This document shows, in pieces, positions 27,553 to 37,064 of a DNA stretch of 42,739 nt (position 1 is its first letter; every line of letters starts with the position of its first letter). The notes under the pieces were generated by a model that was not told the origin of the DNA, did not search any database, and saw nothing but the letters and a program-made list of their open reading frames with translations. Made by a program: the position numbers and the translations under genes. The stretch spans positions 1 to 42,739 of the forward strand of contig JAJZEE010000026.1 of assembly GCA_021805735.1 (NCBI GenBank). Direction: 5' to 3'. The stretch is from Bacillota bacterium. GTDB lineage: Bacteria > Bacillota > Bacilli > Alicyclobacillales > SLC66.

Positions 27553-29016
27553 ATGGGCGTCATACATATCGTTGGACTTGGCGGCGGGTCTGTGAACAGT
27601 CTGCCGTATGGAACACTCCGGTTGTTGAAGAAGGGTCATGCAACATACATTCGCACCATGCGGCACCCTGTAGTATCGTTTCTGGAGAGTGAAGGAGTCA
27701 CTTATACGGCTCTGGATTCATTCTATGAAGCGGCTTCGTCGTTCGATGAGGTTTATGAATCGATAGCAGGTTACCTTATGGACGAAGCGGGGCTACATGG
27801 AGAGATCGTCTTTGCCGTGCCTGGTCACCCCGCCATGGCGGAACGCACCGTGCGGATTTTGACAGAACGCGCTCCTTCTTTGAACCATCAGATCGTTTTT
27901 GGACCGGGTCAAAGTTTTCTTGACGACATGATGCTGCGCATAGGGATTGATCCCGTAGAGGGTCTGTTGTTGCTTGACGCGGACGATGTGGGTGGCGGCC
28001 TGCTTCGGCCAGCACTGCATACAATCATCGTGCAAATGTATAACACCGCCAAAGCTGCCGATGTGAAGGTAGCTTTGGCGGAGGTCTATGGCGACGCCCA
28101 TGAAGTCGTGGTTGCGCGTGGGGTCGGTTTGGGAGACGGTGAATCGATTCGGCGCGTGCCACTGTATGAGCTTGATCGGCTGGGAGAGATCGATCACTTG
28201 ACTTCACTCTATGTGCCGCCTTTGCGAGAACGGACGCTGCGACTCGGCGAGTGGTCGGAACTGCAACAGATTGTCAGTACACTGCGTTCTCCGGACGGTT
28301 GTCCCTGGGACATTCTGCAAACGCATCAATCGCTGCGGCCCTATGTGATCGAAGAAGCGTACGAAGTGGCCGAAGCGATTGACAGCGATGACGTGGACGC
28401 GTTGGTGGATGAACTTGGAGATCTGTTGTTGCAGGTGACATTGCATAGTCAAATTGGTCGCGACGAAGGATATTTTACGGTGCGAGACGTGATCCGGGCG
28501 TTATCGGAAAAACTGATTCGGCGACACCCCCACGTATTTGGGGATGCAAAGGCGCTGGATGCAGAAACTGTGAAAGTAAACTGGGAGCGGATAAAATCCA
28601 CCGAGAAACCACCCGGAGCTTCCCGACCGTTTTTGCTCGATCGCGTAAAACGCGCGCAACCGTCCTTGCAGGAGAGTATCGCTCTTCAAACTGAAGCGGC
28701 GGCGGCAGGTTTCGATTGGCCGGACAGAAAAGGCGTCTTCGAAAAAATCGCTGAGGAAATTGTAGAATTGGAGGGTGCTGAGTCAGCCGACGGCCAACTG
28801 GAGGAACTCGGCGACCTGCTGTTTAGTGTGGTCAATCTGGCGCGGCATCTGGGTATTGACCCGGAGAAGGCCTGCAGGGTGGCCAATGACAAGTTTCGTC
28901 GCCGCTTTCAGGAAGTAGAACGGCAGCTTGAGAAGCGAACGCTTGCTTTTTCTGAAGTTTCGCTTGATATTCTCGAGGAATTTTGGCAAAATGCCAAAGA
29001 AAAGGTTGAACAGTAG
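27553..29016 (+). CDS. mazG: Tetrapyrrole methylase/MazG nucleotide pyrophosphohydrolase fusion (YabN)
   Basis: N-terminal [21 protein letters not shown]-terminal [34 protein letters not shown]...[15 protein letters not shown]. Confidence 0.94.
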   Translation: MGVIHIVGLGGGSVNSLPYGTLRLLKKGHATYIRTMRHPVVSFLESEGVTYTALDSFYEAASSFDEVYESIAGYLMDEAGLHGEIVFAVPGHPAMAERTVRILTERAPSLNHQIVFGPGQSFLDDMMLRIGIDPVEGLLLLDADDVGGGLLRPALHTIIVQMYNTAKAADVKVALAEVYGDAHEVVVARGVGLGDGESIRRVPLYELDRLGEIDHLTSLYVPPLRERTLRLGEWSELQQIVSTLRSPDGCPWDILQTHQSLRPYVIEEAYEVAEAIDSDDVDALVDELGDLLLQVTLHSQIGRDEGYFTVRDVIRALSEKLIRRHPHVFGDAKALDAETVKVNWERIKSTEKPPGASRPFLLDRVKRAQPSLQESIALQTEAAAAGFDWPDRKGVFEKIAEEIVELEGAESADGQLEELGDLLFSVVNLARHLGIDPEKACRVANDKFRRRFQEVERQLEKRTLAFSEVSLDILEEFWQNAKEKVEQ

Positions 29017-29087
29017 CAGGAGTTTCCTGTATGCGCCACGAATACTCACCTGTGAACATTATGCCTTTGAAAGGGGCCTGTCGTTTC

Positions 29088-29360
29088 ATGAACAAAGTTG
29101 ATCTGGTCAATAAGGTTGTGGAAAAGAGCGGACTCAAGAAAAAGGATGTCGAAGCGACCGTAAACGCGGTGCTGGATTCCATCTCAGAAGCGTTGGCGGA
29201 AGGCGAAAAAGTGCAAATCATCGGGTTTGGCACATTTGAAACTCGCAAACGCGCGGCGCGTAACGGGCGCAATCCGCAGACTGGCGAAGTGATCTCGATT
29301 CCTGAGTCATTTGTGCCCGCGTTTAAGCCCGGCAACAAACTTAAAGATGTTACAAAGTAG
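29088..29360 (+). CDS. HU family DNA-binding protein
   Basis: [74 protein letters not shown]. Confidence 0.97.
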   Translation: MNKVDLVNKVVEKSGLKKKDVEATVNAVLDSISEALAEGEKVQIIGFGTFETRKRAARNGRNPQTGEVISIPESFVPAFKPGNKLKDVTK

Positions 29361-29663
29361 ATGCGCCTCGATAAGTTTCTAAAGGTATCGCGACTGGTTA
29401 AGCGCAGAACGCTCGCCAAAGAGGTCTGCGACGCCGGGCGAGTGGAAGTCAACGGGCGCGTTGCCAAGGCGGGCACTGAAGTAGCGGTGCTCGACAGACT
29501 CAGCATCCGGTTTGGCCAACGGACGCTCACAGTGCGCATCGACAAGATTGTGGAGCAGACTCGCAAGGAACAGGCTGCGGAGATGTACACCGTGCTTGGC
29601 GAAGACAAACGGGCAGGAACTTCGGACGGAACATTTGACGACGAGGACGACCTAGAGGACTAG
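29361..29663 (+). CDS. rqcP: S4-domain ribosome quality-control protein RqcP (YabO)
   Basis: MRLDKFLKVSRLVKRRTLAKEVCDAGRVEVNGRVAKAGTEVAVLDRLSIRFG. Confidence 0.93.
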   Translation: MRLDKFLKVSRLVKRRTLAKEVCDAGRVEVNGRVAKAGTEVAVLDRLSIRFGQRTLTVRIDKIVEQTRKEQAAEMYTVLGEDKRAGTSDGTFDDEDDLED

Positions 29664-29670
29664 GGCGTCC

Positions 29671-30042
29671 TTGTTCTATTTGCATCGGTTGAGCCATAAG
29701 GTGTATCGAAGCGGGTACAGGCTATCCGATATGGGGGGAATCCGTGTGCCGGAGGAGAGAGCCAGAAGGGATTCGGAGAAACATCAGGTTCTGATGATCA
29801 ACAGACAGTATGCCGAAGTGACCGGGGTGATGAATGTCGAGTCGTTTGACGTGAAGGAGTTTGTCCTTCAGACGACGAGCGGCATGCTTTCCATTCGGGG
29901 CGAGAACCTGCACATCAAGGCACTGAGTCTGGAGAACGGACTAGTGTCGATCGAAGGCGCGATTTTTGACCTGGTCTACTTTGACGAGGGATTCAGCGCT
30001 GCGCAAAAGGCCAGGGGTGTGTTCGGGAAAATATTCAAGTAA
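29671..30042 (+). CDS. yabP: Sporulation protein YabP
   Basis: KHQVLMINRQYAEVTGVMNVESFDVKEFVLQTTSGMLSIRGENLHIKALSLENGLVSIEGAI; start may be the internal ATG at 29731. Confidence 0.9.
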   Translation: MFYLHRLSHKVYRSGYRLSDMGGIRVPEERARRDSEKHQVLMINRQYAEVTGVMNVESFDVKEFVLQTTSGMLSIRGENLHIKALSLENGLVSIEGAIFDLVYFDEGFSAAQKARGVFGKIFK

Positions 30043-30048
30043 TCGGGG

Positions 30049-30687
30049 ATGGATATGGACCTACAAGCTCAATACGCGACAGCCGTCCTGATGACCTTGG
30101 CAGGCGCAGTGATGGGAACTGTCCACGACATATATCGAACCTCGTTGAAAGAGTGGCGCTTCCTGAAGAGATTTTCTCCCGTGTTCGATCTCGGCTACTG
30201 GCTCTTTGCGACCGTTTTCGTGTTTACGTTACTGCTTGGAGCGAACGATGGAGACGTCCGTCTTGTCATGTTCGTTCTGCTGGGCGCAGGATGGTTTATC
30301 TATTATAAGACGGCGCACCCTTTGGTTGTGGCCAGCACCAGACTGGTCGTGCGGTTCGTGTACCTCTGTCTGCGGCTGGTGTATAAAACGGTCGTGTTGC
30401 TTGTCGTCACTCCGTGCCTGTACGCCTGCAGAAGTATCCTGCTGGTTTGCCAGTCAACCGATCGGGGCTTGGCCAGGATTGAGCCTGTGATCGTCTGGCC
30501 TGTCGTTAAGACGGGACACAGTTTGCAGGGAGGGGCAACGTGGGGAGCGCGGCGGGCAAAAAAATATCTCCGGCCAATCGCCGTACATGGGAAGGAAGAA
30601 GGACGTCGCGTAGCGAATAAATACCATGCGCTTTTGGCCAGGTTATTTTCTGGCGCCAGTTCAGGCGGCGACGATGATGAGACATAG
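30049..30687 (+). CDS. yabQ: Spore cortex biosynthesis protein YabQ
   Basis: N-terminal TM protein QYATAVLMTLAGAVMGTVHDIYRT...FSPVFDLGYWLFATVFVFTLLLGANDGDVRLVMFVLLGAGWFIYYKT; syntenic. Confidence 0.88.
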   Translation: MDMDLQAQYATAVLMTLAGAVMGTVHDIYRTSLKEWRFLKRFSPVFDLGYWLFATVFVFTLLLGANDGDVRLVMFVLLGAGWFIYYKTAHPLVVASTRLVVRFVYLCLRLVYKTVVLLVVTPCLYACRSILLVCQSTDRGLARIEPVIVWPVVKTGHSLQGGATWGARRAKKYLRPIAVHGKEEGRRVANKYHALLARLFSGASSGGDDDET

Positions 30688-30699
30688 GAGAACGGCGGC

Positions 30700-31038
30700 A
30701 TGGGTGAACGAAGGATCGGCACTGTTGTGCAGATGGATAAACATAAACGGCCCAGGCGCCGTATCCCCGTGAAACTCAGGTATGTGATTGTCCTGGCTGT
30801 AGTCCTGTGGGGAGCCTATACTTACTGGTTCGTTCAACGGCCCCTGTTTGCGCGGGAAGCGGCGTCAAGGGCGGCTCTGGATCAGGAGATGAAGGTTGCG
30901 CAGTTCCAGACCAGGCTGTTGACCCAGCAGATCAAGGAACTGCATTCGAATCGCTATATCGCGCAGTTGGCTGAGAAGAAGTACAATCTGATCCAACCTG
31001 GTGAGATCCTCTTTACTACACAATCCCCTGGGAACTAG
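30700..31038 (+). CDS. divIC: FtsB/DivIC septum formation initiator
   Basis: Short protein with one TM segment and a coiled coil; IQPGEILFTTQ C-terminus; syntenic. Confidence 0.85.
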   Translation: MGERRIGTVVQMDKHKRPRRRIPVKLRYVIVLAVVLWGAYTYWFVQRPLFAREAASRAALDQEMKVAQFQTRLLTQQIKELHSNRYIAQLAEKKYNLIQPGEILFTTQSPGN

Positions 31039-31044
31039 GTCTCC

Positions 31045-31074
31045 TTGACACATTTTTCGATGCTCCGGTATAAT
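31045..31074 (+). promoter_or_regulatory. Consensus SigA promoter upstream of the S1-domain gene
   Basis: TTGACA (31045-31050), 18 nt, TATAAT (31069-31074). Confidence 0.75.
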
Positions 31075-31117
31075 CTGTAATGAAGATGTGACGCTTAGAG
31101 GGGGCTCTTTCGCTTTT

Positions 31118-31522
31118 ATGTCAATTGAGCTGGGCAGCAAGTTGGAAGGCAAGGTCACTGGAATCACCCACTTTGGGGCTTTTGTGTTACTGCCCGGAGG
31201 AGAAACTGGACTCGTTCACATCTCGGAGATCGCCGATTCTTACGTGCGGGATATCAACGAACATTTGAAAGTGAACGATCCGGTGACCGTCAAGGTCATT
31301 AACGTCGACAATGGCAAGGTCGGCTTATCCATTCGTCAGGCCTCAGATAATCCGGCGCCGCAACGGGCGCACAGACCTCGTGGCGGTGGGGGCGGCGGAG
31401 GCGGAACCAGACAAACCTTTGAAGACAAGATGAGCCGTTTCATGAAAGACAGTGAAGATCGGCTACAGGCACTCAAGCGAAGCGAGTCTAAGCGCGGCGG
31501 ACGAGGCGGGCGCAGAAGTTAG
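31118..31522 (+). CDS. yabR: S1 RNA-binding domain protein (YabR-like)
   Basis: LGSKLEGKVTGITHFGAFVLLPGGETGLVHISEIADSYVRDINEHLKVNDPVTVKVINVDNGKVGLSIRQA; Gly-rich linker. Confidence 0.92.
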   Translation: MSIELGSKLEGKVTGITHFGAFVLLPGGETGLVHISEIADSYVRDINEHLKVNDPVTVKVINVDNGKVGLSIRQASDNPAPQRAHRPRGGGGGGGGTRQTFEDKMSRFMKDSEDRLQALKRSESKRGGRGGRRS

Positions 31523-31599
31523 CCATGCCTGCGCTCCGGGCATCAAGCGAGTGTGAATTTCGTGTTCCATCATTCAGCGAGGCAGTGATGTTTGTTTGC

Positions 31600-31644
31600 C
31601 ATGAAAGAGGAGTCTTCTCGTATAGAGAAGGCTCCTCTTTCATG
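31600..31644. repeat. Intergenic inverted repeat with 20-bp arms and a 5-nt loop
   Basis: catgaaagaggagtcttctc-gtata-gagaaggctcctctttcatg, one mismatch; outer gtttgcc (31594-31600) / ggcaaac (31670-31676). Confidence 0.75.
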
Positions 31645-31899
31645 AGCGGCTTCGCTCTTCGACCAGACAGGCAAACTCGGATTTGCACGGTAGACAAGCG
31701 CTACGCGCGGCAGATTGCCGCAGGCCGTGAGTGAAAGTGTTGCTTACGATTCTTCAGTTTGCGCCGTTCTGCGATATTTGTAATACACCCGGTTCAGCAT
31801 AACAACTGAGCGCTTATCCCCATCCCGAAAGGCACGCAAAAGTTGGTTTTTTAGCCAAGTTGGCACTGTGAGCATCCCCCAGCATGCGCAGATACTCCA

Positions 31900-32340
31900 C
31901 TATACGCGCGGAACGCCCAAATGCTCCAGATCCACGAGGGCGACTCCTGCCTGCGCGAACAACTCTAACGCATAAGGGTCGACGCGGTAGTGCTCCGCAT
32001 AGATCACCTTTAGGATGCCCGCCTGAATAATCTGCTTCGTGCATTGCAGGCAGGGAAAATGCGTTACATACAGATCAGCGCCTTCCGTTTGCACGCCAAA
32101 CTTGGCGCACTGCAAAATGGCGTTGCTCTCCGCGTGCACGGTGCGGATGCAGTGGCCGTTCACGACTTTGCACCCCACGTCCAGGCAGTGGACGTCCCCT
32201 GCAACACTACCGTTGTATCCAGAGGCAATCGTCCGTTTCTCCCGCACGATCACAGCTCCGACCTGCCGACGATTGCAGGTCGCGCGTGTCGCCACCATTC
32301 TCGCCATATCGATAAAATACTCGTCCCACGGTTTGCGCAT
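31900..32340 (-). CDS. Deoxycytidylate deaminase (ComEB-like)
   Basis: MRKPWDEYFIDMARMVATRATCNRRQVGAVIVREKRTIASGYNGSVAG...HAESNAILQCAKFG...PCLQCTKQIIQAGILKVIY. Confidence 0.93.
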   Translation of the reverse strand: MRKPWDEYFIDMARMVATRATCNRRQVGAVIVREKRTIASGYNGSVAGDVHCLDVGCKVVNGHCIRTVHAESNAILQCAKFGVQTEGADLYVTHFPCLQCTKQIIQAGILKVIYAEHYRVDPYALELFAQAGVALVDLEHLGVPRV

Positions 32341-32520
32341 GACAGTAGCCGATCCTTTCCGCATTGCCCGGTGTTTACGTCTAGTATGCGGCCGCAGCGA
32401 TACCCTGGCAAGTCTGGGCAGCCTTCGCGGAACAATCCCTGTTTGCCGTTTGTTCCCTACGGATGGATCGCGAAACGAACTATTTTTTGTCGCTAAATTT
32501 ATCTTGCGTGGGAACAGTGT

Positions 32521-32553
32521 TTGACAAAGTTCGCGACTCGCCCTGACTACAAT
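32521..32553 (+). promoter_or_regulatory. spoIIE promoter with 21-bp spacer (Spo0A-dependent type)
   Basis: TTGACA (32521-32526), 21 nt, TACAAT (32548-32553); 0A-box-like TTGTCGCT at 32487-32494 and TGACAAA overlapping the -35. Confidence 0.65.
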
Positions 32554-32584
32554 GTAACTATTCTATGAACGGGTGGTGCAATTC

Positions 32585-35173
32585 ATGAATAGTAAAAACA
32601 GGCATCGACCTCGGCCTGCCCGCCCAGATCAGCCGATTATGCGGCTTGTCTCCCTCACAGAGGAACCAGTCGCCGCGCCGCTGTTTAGTGATGGGAAAAC
32701 CGAACCGTCCAACAATTCATTGATCAGGAGGGATGGACAACAACGGGATGTAGCAGCGAGGCTGCGGTTTATGTTGATCGTATGCGCTGTTGGTTTTCTG
32801 CTTGGCAGGGCTGTGATTTTGGACGCGCTCACGCCCTTTGTCCTGGCGGCCTATGCTGTTTCGCTGCACATGCGCAAAGGCGTTTCCGTGTGGATCGCGG
32901 CTGGCCTGATTCTGGGCTCTGTAACGGCCGTGTCGTCGGGCGCGAACCCGCTACTGCTGATTGCCATGCTGGTCAGTTACCGGGTTCTCATCTATCTGTT
33001 AAACAGGTTTGATAGCGTGGACATTCATGTGACCCCTTTTCTAGTGTTCGCCGTTGACGCGGGGTTTCGTTTCGGCTTTGCATGGCCCAATAACGGTTTT
33101 ACCTGGTATGCCCTGGGGATGGCCTGCATTGACGGGTTGCTTTCTTTCTTGTTGACGCTCATGTTTTTGCAACTGCCGCCGTTGTTTACGATGACCAAAG
33201 CGCGTCAGAATTGGCGAACTGATGAAGTATTCGCGCTCATTATTTTGCTGGCCTCACTGTTGACTGGTCTGCAGGGACTTGCTGTCAGGGGCGTCTCGTT
33301 GGAAACTGTGTTTGCCGGTTATCTGGTGGCTGCATTCGCCGCCGTGGGCGGACCCGGAATTGGAGGGGCTGTCGGTCTGATCACGGGCGTGATCCTGGCG
33401 CTGGGAGCACTCCCTATGGCCGGATTTATCGGAATTCTTGGATTTGGCGGGGTTCTGGGTGGAATGCTGCGGGAAGGCAAGCGTTTTCTCAGCGGTTTGG
33501 CCTTTTTGGTTGGAGCGACCGTGCTGACGTTGTATACACTCCGCCTTCCCGCGTCTGTCGACGATATGGCCGCATTTGCCATTGCGGTTTTACTCTTGTA
33601 CGTTACACCTCTGCGGGCATTCACGGTGATGGCCCGATTTACGCCTGGAACAGTCCATTACGCGATGAATCAGCAGGAACATGCCCGCCGGATCAAGGAA
33701 CTCCTGACTACACGCATCGAGGAGGTGGCCAGCGTATTCTCGCAACTGGCGAGTTCATTTTCGACAGCGGCTGATCCAGCGCCAAACCACGACAACGGCA
33801 GCAAAGAAACGATTGAGATGACCGTGAATGAATTGTGCGTCCAGTGCCGGCGGTATGAGAGGTGCTGGTCCGCGGATCCGGTCACGACGCATCGCGCCAT
33901 GACGGAAACGATTGCGCAGATTGACGGGCGGGACGACTATGGCATCGAGGATGTTCCCCGGTCCATGTACAGTCGCTGCGTCAAGCTCGATCAGTTGCTG
34001 CCCACTCTGAAGCGTTCCCACGCCGCGGCTGTACGACAAAGGGGCATGATGCGCCAGTTGCGCGACAGTCGCAGCCTGGTGGCAGCGCAGTTGGCCGGCG
34101 TGGGAACAATTATGCGAGATCTCGCGCAGGATATTCGGTATGAAAACGGCGCTAACCACAAGCAAGAAACCCAAATCATGACCGTGTTGGGGAGACTGGG
34201 CCTTGAGGTGCAAGGCATCGACATCATCTCTTTGGAAGAAGGAAAGGTGGAGATTGAGATTTTGCAATTGAATCCCAGTGGGCACGACGAATGTGCCAAA
34301 CTGGTGGCTCCGCTGCTTTCAGAAGTGCTCGGGGAGACGATCACCGTGAAAAAGACGGAACATTCGGTGGATGGGTCCTATCAGGTTGTCACGTTAGCAT
34401 CCGCGAGAGCGTTTCAGGTCAGTTCGGGATATGCCACCGCCGCAAAAGATGGAACGTTGCAAAGTGGGGACTTTTTCAGTGTCATGGATGTGGGCAATGG
34501 CCGATACGCGCTGGCCCTGAGTGACGGCATGGGCAACGGCGAGCGCGCCAATCGCGAATCAAGCGCTGCGGTTACCATTGTTCAGCAATTGCTAAGAGCT
34601 GGTTTTGACGAGAGCGTGGCCATAAAGACGGTTAATTCAGCCTTGGTGCTTCGCTCGACCGAGGAGATGTATGCAACGCTGGATCTGGCGGTCATTGATC
34701 TCTATACAGCGCAGACGGAATTCCTCAAAGTGGGATCCGTTCCAAGCTACATTAAACAGGGAAAGCGAGTTACGGCCCTGTGCGCGGAGAGCTTGCCGAT
34801 TGGCATTATTTCGGATATAGAGGTGCAAACACAGCGAGCGAAACTGTCGGAAGGTGACATCATTGTCTTCATGTCCGATGGAGTGCTTGACGCGGTCTCT
34901 CATTTGCAGGATCCGGATGATTGGGTGCGCCGCCAACTGGAGAGATATGACTCCGCCGATCCACAGATTATCGCGGATCTCCTGCTTGAAGCGTCGGCGC
35001 GGGCTGCGGGCGGGGTGATCAAGGACGATATGACGGTGCTGTGCGCGCGCATCGAAACATTTAAACCAGAGTGGGCGACGATCCGCCTGCCCGATCTACC
35101 GTCACTGCGCAAGTCAGGCGGGAGGAGAAAAAGCGTAAAGGAGGAGCGGTCAGAACGACTCGTGCACGTCTAG
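32585..35173 (+). CDS. spoIIE: Stage II sporulation protein E (SpoIIE), PP2C phosphatase
   Basis: N-terminal multi-TM region; C-terminal SGDFFSVMDVGNGRYALALSDGMGNGERANRESSAAVTIVQQLL...GDIIVFMSDGVLDAV. Confidence 0.97.
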   Translation: MNSKNRHRPRPARPDQPIMRLVSLTEEPVAAPLFSDGKTEPSNNSLIRRDGQQRDVAARLRFMLIVCAVGFLLGRAVILDALTPFVLAAYAVSLHMRKGVSVWIAAGLILGSVTAVSSGANPLLLIAMLVSYRVLIYLLNRFDSVDIHVTPFLVFAVDAGFRFGFAWPNNGFTWYALGMACIDGLLSFLLTLMFLQLPPLFTMTKARQNWRTDEVFALIILLASLLTGLQGLAVRGVSLETVFAGYLVAAFAAVGGPGIGGAVGLITGVILALGALPMAGFIGILGFGGVLGGMLREGKRFLSGLAFLVGATVLTLYTLRLPASVDDMAAFAIAVLLLYVTPLRAFTVMARFTPGTVHYAMNQQEHARRIKELLTTRIEEVASVFSQLASSFSTAADPAPNHDNGSKETIEMTVNELCVQCRRYERCWSADPVTTHRAMTETIAQIDGRDDYGIEDVPRSMYSRCVKLDQLLPTLKRSHAAAVRQRGMMRQLRDSRSLVAAQLAGVGTIMRDLAQDIRYENGANHKQETQIMTVLGRLGLEVQGIDIISLEEGKVEIEILQLNPSGHDECAKLVAPLLSEVLGETITVKKTEHSVDGSYQVVTLASARAFQVSSGYATAAKDGTLQSGDFFSVMDVGNGRYALALSDGMGNGERANRESSAAVTIVQQLLRAGFDESVAIKTVNSALVLRSTEEMYATLDLAVIDLYTAQTEFLKVGSVPSYIKQGKRVTALCAESLPIGIISDIEVQTQRAKLSEGDIIVFMSDGVLDAVSHLQDPDDWVRRQLERYDSADPQIIADLLLEASARAAGGVIKDDMTVLCARIETFKPEWATIRLPDLPSLRKSGGRRKSVKEERSERLVHV

Positions 35174-35244
35174 GGGAGCAGTGAATACACTCACCGAAGA
35201 CTGGGAAAACTAACAGTTAACCCTTTTTCGAGGAGTGATCGCAA

Positions 35245-35991
35245 GTGTGGGATGGAGTGACTCTGCAGCAATTGCTGCTGATCACGGACGGCTGCTCGAA
35301 CGCAGGCACGGACCCCGTCTACGTAGCGCAGACAGGTCGGTCCAAAGGCGTCACGACCAGTGTTATCGGGATTCTTGACGATGGAGCCCTGGGCGAACAG
35401 GGCAGGCGGGAGGCTGAGAACATCGCGGAAGCCGGGGGAGGGATGTGTCGCATCATACGCATCGCGGATCTGTCGCGCACGATGCAAATGGTCACGCAGC
35501 AGACCATGCAATTGACTCTCCAGCAGGTAGTCAATAAAGAATTGCGCAATTTGGTCGGTCAGGAAGCGAATGCATTGCCGCCGGAGACGAGAACGAAGGT
35601 GGCCAAATTTGTGGAAACTGTGACTGAAGAAGCGGACGTGCAGATTGGACTGGTCGTTGACGTATCGGCCAGCATGACGACAAAGATGACCTCCGTACGC
35701 GAAGCGGTCCGTGATCTGGAACTCGGATTGGCGGCGCGCACTGGTTCTCATCGACTGATCGTTATTACGTATCCTGGCCTGCACGGCGAAGATGCGGTCG
35801 TGCATCGGCTTGAAGGCGCCCAGGTGGCCGACGCGATCGGCGCCATGCGGGCGGCCGGCAATACTCCGACAGGGCCGGCGCTCGAAACTGCGATTCGGGC
35901 GCTCCTGGAGAGTCGTGATCATCGCTTGGCAACGCGTGAGGATCGTGCAGACGATGGCGGTGAAGGGCTCATGAAACACTATGTCGGTTAG
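35245..35991 (+). CDS. yabS: YabS-like VWA-type protein with permuted MIDAS motif order
   Basis: LLLITDGCSNAGTDP near the N-terminus, LVVDVSASMTTKM and NTPTGPALETAI in the C-terminal half; GTG start after aggag. Confidence 0.9.
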   Translation: MWDGVTLQQLLLITDGCSNAGTDPVYVAQTGRSKGVTTSVIGILDDGALGEQGRREAENIAEAGGGMCRIIRIADLSRTMQMVTQQTMQLTLQQVVNKELRNLVGQEANALPPETRTKVAKFVETVTEEADVQIGLVVDVSASMTTKMTSVREAVRDLELGLAARTGSHRLIVITYPGLHGEDAVVHRLEGAQVADAIGAMRAAGNTPTGPALETAIRALLESRDHRLATREDRADDGGEGLMKHYVG

Positions 35992-36988
35992 CAAGCGCCT
36001 CCAGGTGCTGGTTCCGGAGTTTCGTCCGGGAACAGTTCTTCCCGGGAAATGGCGCGGACACTCCTATCGGATCATGCGACTCGTTGGACGCGGCGCCAAC
36101 GGTACAGTGTACCAGGTCTTGCGTGACCGGGATGTAGTGGCGATCAAGATTGGAGAGAACGCCGCGGCGATCGCCCTTGAGTATGAACGGATGCGCGAAC
36201 TGACTGCAAGCCTTGGCACTGCAGGCATTATCCCCGAGTTGTACGATCTTGACGACGTGGAACATGGGGGCGAGGTCTATCCCATGCTTGCCATGGAATT
36301 CATCAAGGGCGTATCGCCGGAGGAGTTTATTGATATACGTGGACGGGAATGGATTCCTCTTTGTCTGACCAAGTTGCTGAGACGGCTCGAGACGCTGCAT
36401 GCGAAGGGATATGCGTTTTGTGATCTGAAGTCTGCGAATCTGTTGTTCGATCCAGATACTGCGGAACCGCGTCTGATTGACTTTGGCGGACTGACTCCGA
36501 TTGGGCAAGCGGTGAGAGAATTTACGGAACTGTACGACCGAGCCTGGTGGGGGCGGGGAACTCGTAAAGCAGATTCCCACTATGACATGTTTGCGTGCGC
36601 CTTGTTGGGCTTGCAACTGCTGACACCCATCAGCCCGACGGATCTGGAGCGTCTGCGTACGCGGCGACCTGCTGATAGGAACGCGTTTTTGAGCAGGCGC
36701 TGCGTTTCGGAGATAAAGGATGGACAACTGCAGACTATTTTGAACAAGGCGCTAAGCGGTCAGTATCGAGAACCGGCTGAGTTCAGGATGGAGTTGGCCG
36801 CTCTTTGGGTCAATGATCGAGAGGAGAATCGGGGGAATATGGGAGGGCCGTTGAAAATGACGTCGGGCAGCGTAGGAGTGAGAAAGCGCGCTCGTCGAAA
36901 GTGGGACATGACGGATTGGGGATTGTTGGTTGCCGTGGCGGTGTTTGTTGTCACGATGGGGACACTATTGTGGTTTGGTAGTCTATGA
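35981..36988 (+). CDS. yabT: Membrane-anchored Hanks-type Ser/Thr kinase YabT
   Basis: GRGANGTVYQ, VVAIKIGE, YAFCDLKSANLLFD, LIDFGG; C-terminal TM GLLVAVAVFVVTMGTLLW. Confidence 0.92.
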   Translation: MSVSKRLQVLVPEFRPGTVLPGKWRGHSYRIMRLVGRGANGTVYQVLRDRDVVAIKIGENAAAIALEYERMRELTASLGTAGIIPELYDLDDVEHGGEVYPMLAMEFIKGVSPEEFIDIRGREWIPLCLTKLLRRLETLHAKGYAFCDLKSANLLFDPDTAEPRLIDFGGLTPIGQAVREFTELYDRAWWGRGTRKADSHYDMFACALLGLQLLTPISPTDLERLRTRRPADRNAFLSRRCVSEIKDGQLQTILNKALSGQYREPAEFRMELAALWVNDREENRGNMGGPLKMTSGSVGVRKRARRKWDMTDWGLLVAVAVFVVTMGTLLWFGSL

Positions 36989-37064
36989 TCAAGTTGTATA
37001 CAATGAAAACACATACGACAGGAGGACGCGCTGAGTCGGAGACGCGAAGCGGGGAGGACGCTGG

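Noticed and set aside
31525-31734. 69-aa ORF after yabR
   Set aside because: Runs through a strong inverted repeat; no family resemblance; probably non-coding.
31523-32580. tRNA genes, as found near spoIIE in B. subtilis
   Set aside because: No cloverleaf or T-loop (GGTTCRANYCC) with matching acceptor ends was recognised in this gap.
35191-36727. Long minus-strand ORFs (267 aa and 252 aa) antisense to yabS and yabT
   Set aside because: They lie fully opposite convincing genes, have no recognisable family, low-complexity composition and no good ribosome-binding site; typical shadow ORFs of GC-rich codon usage.
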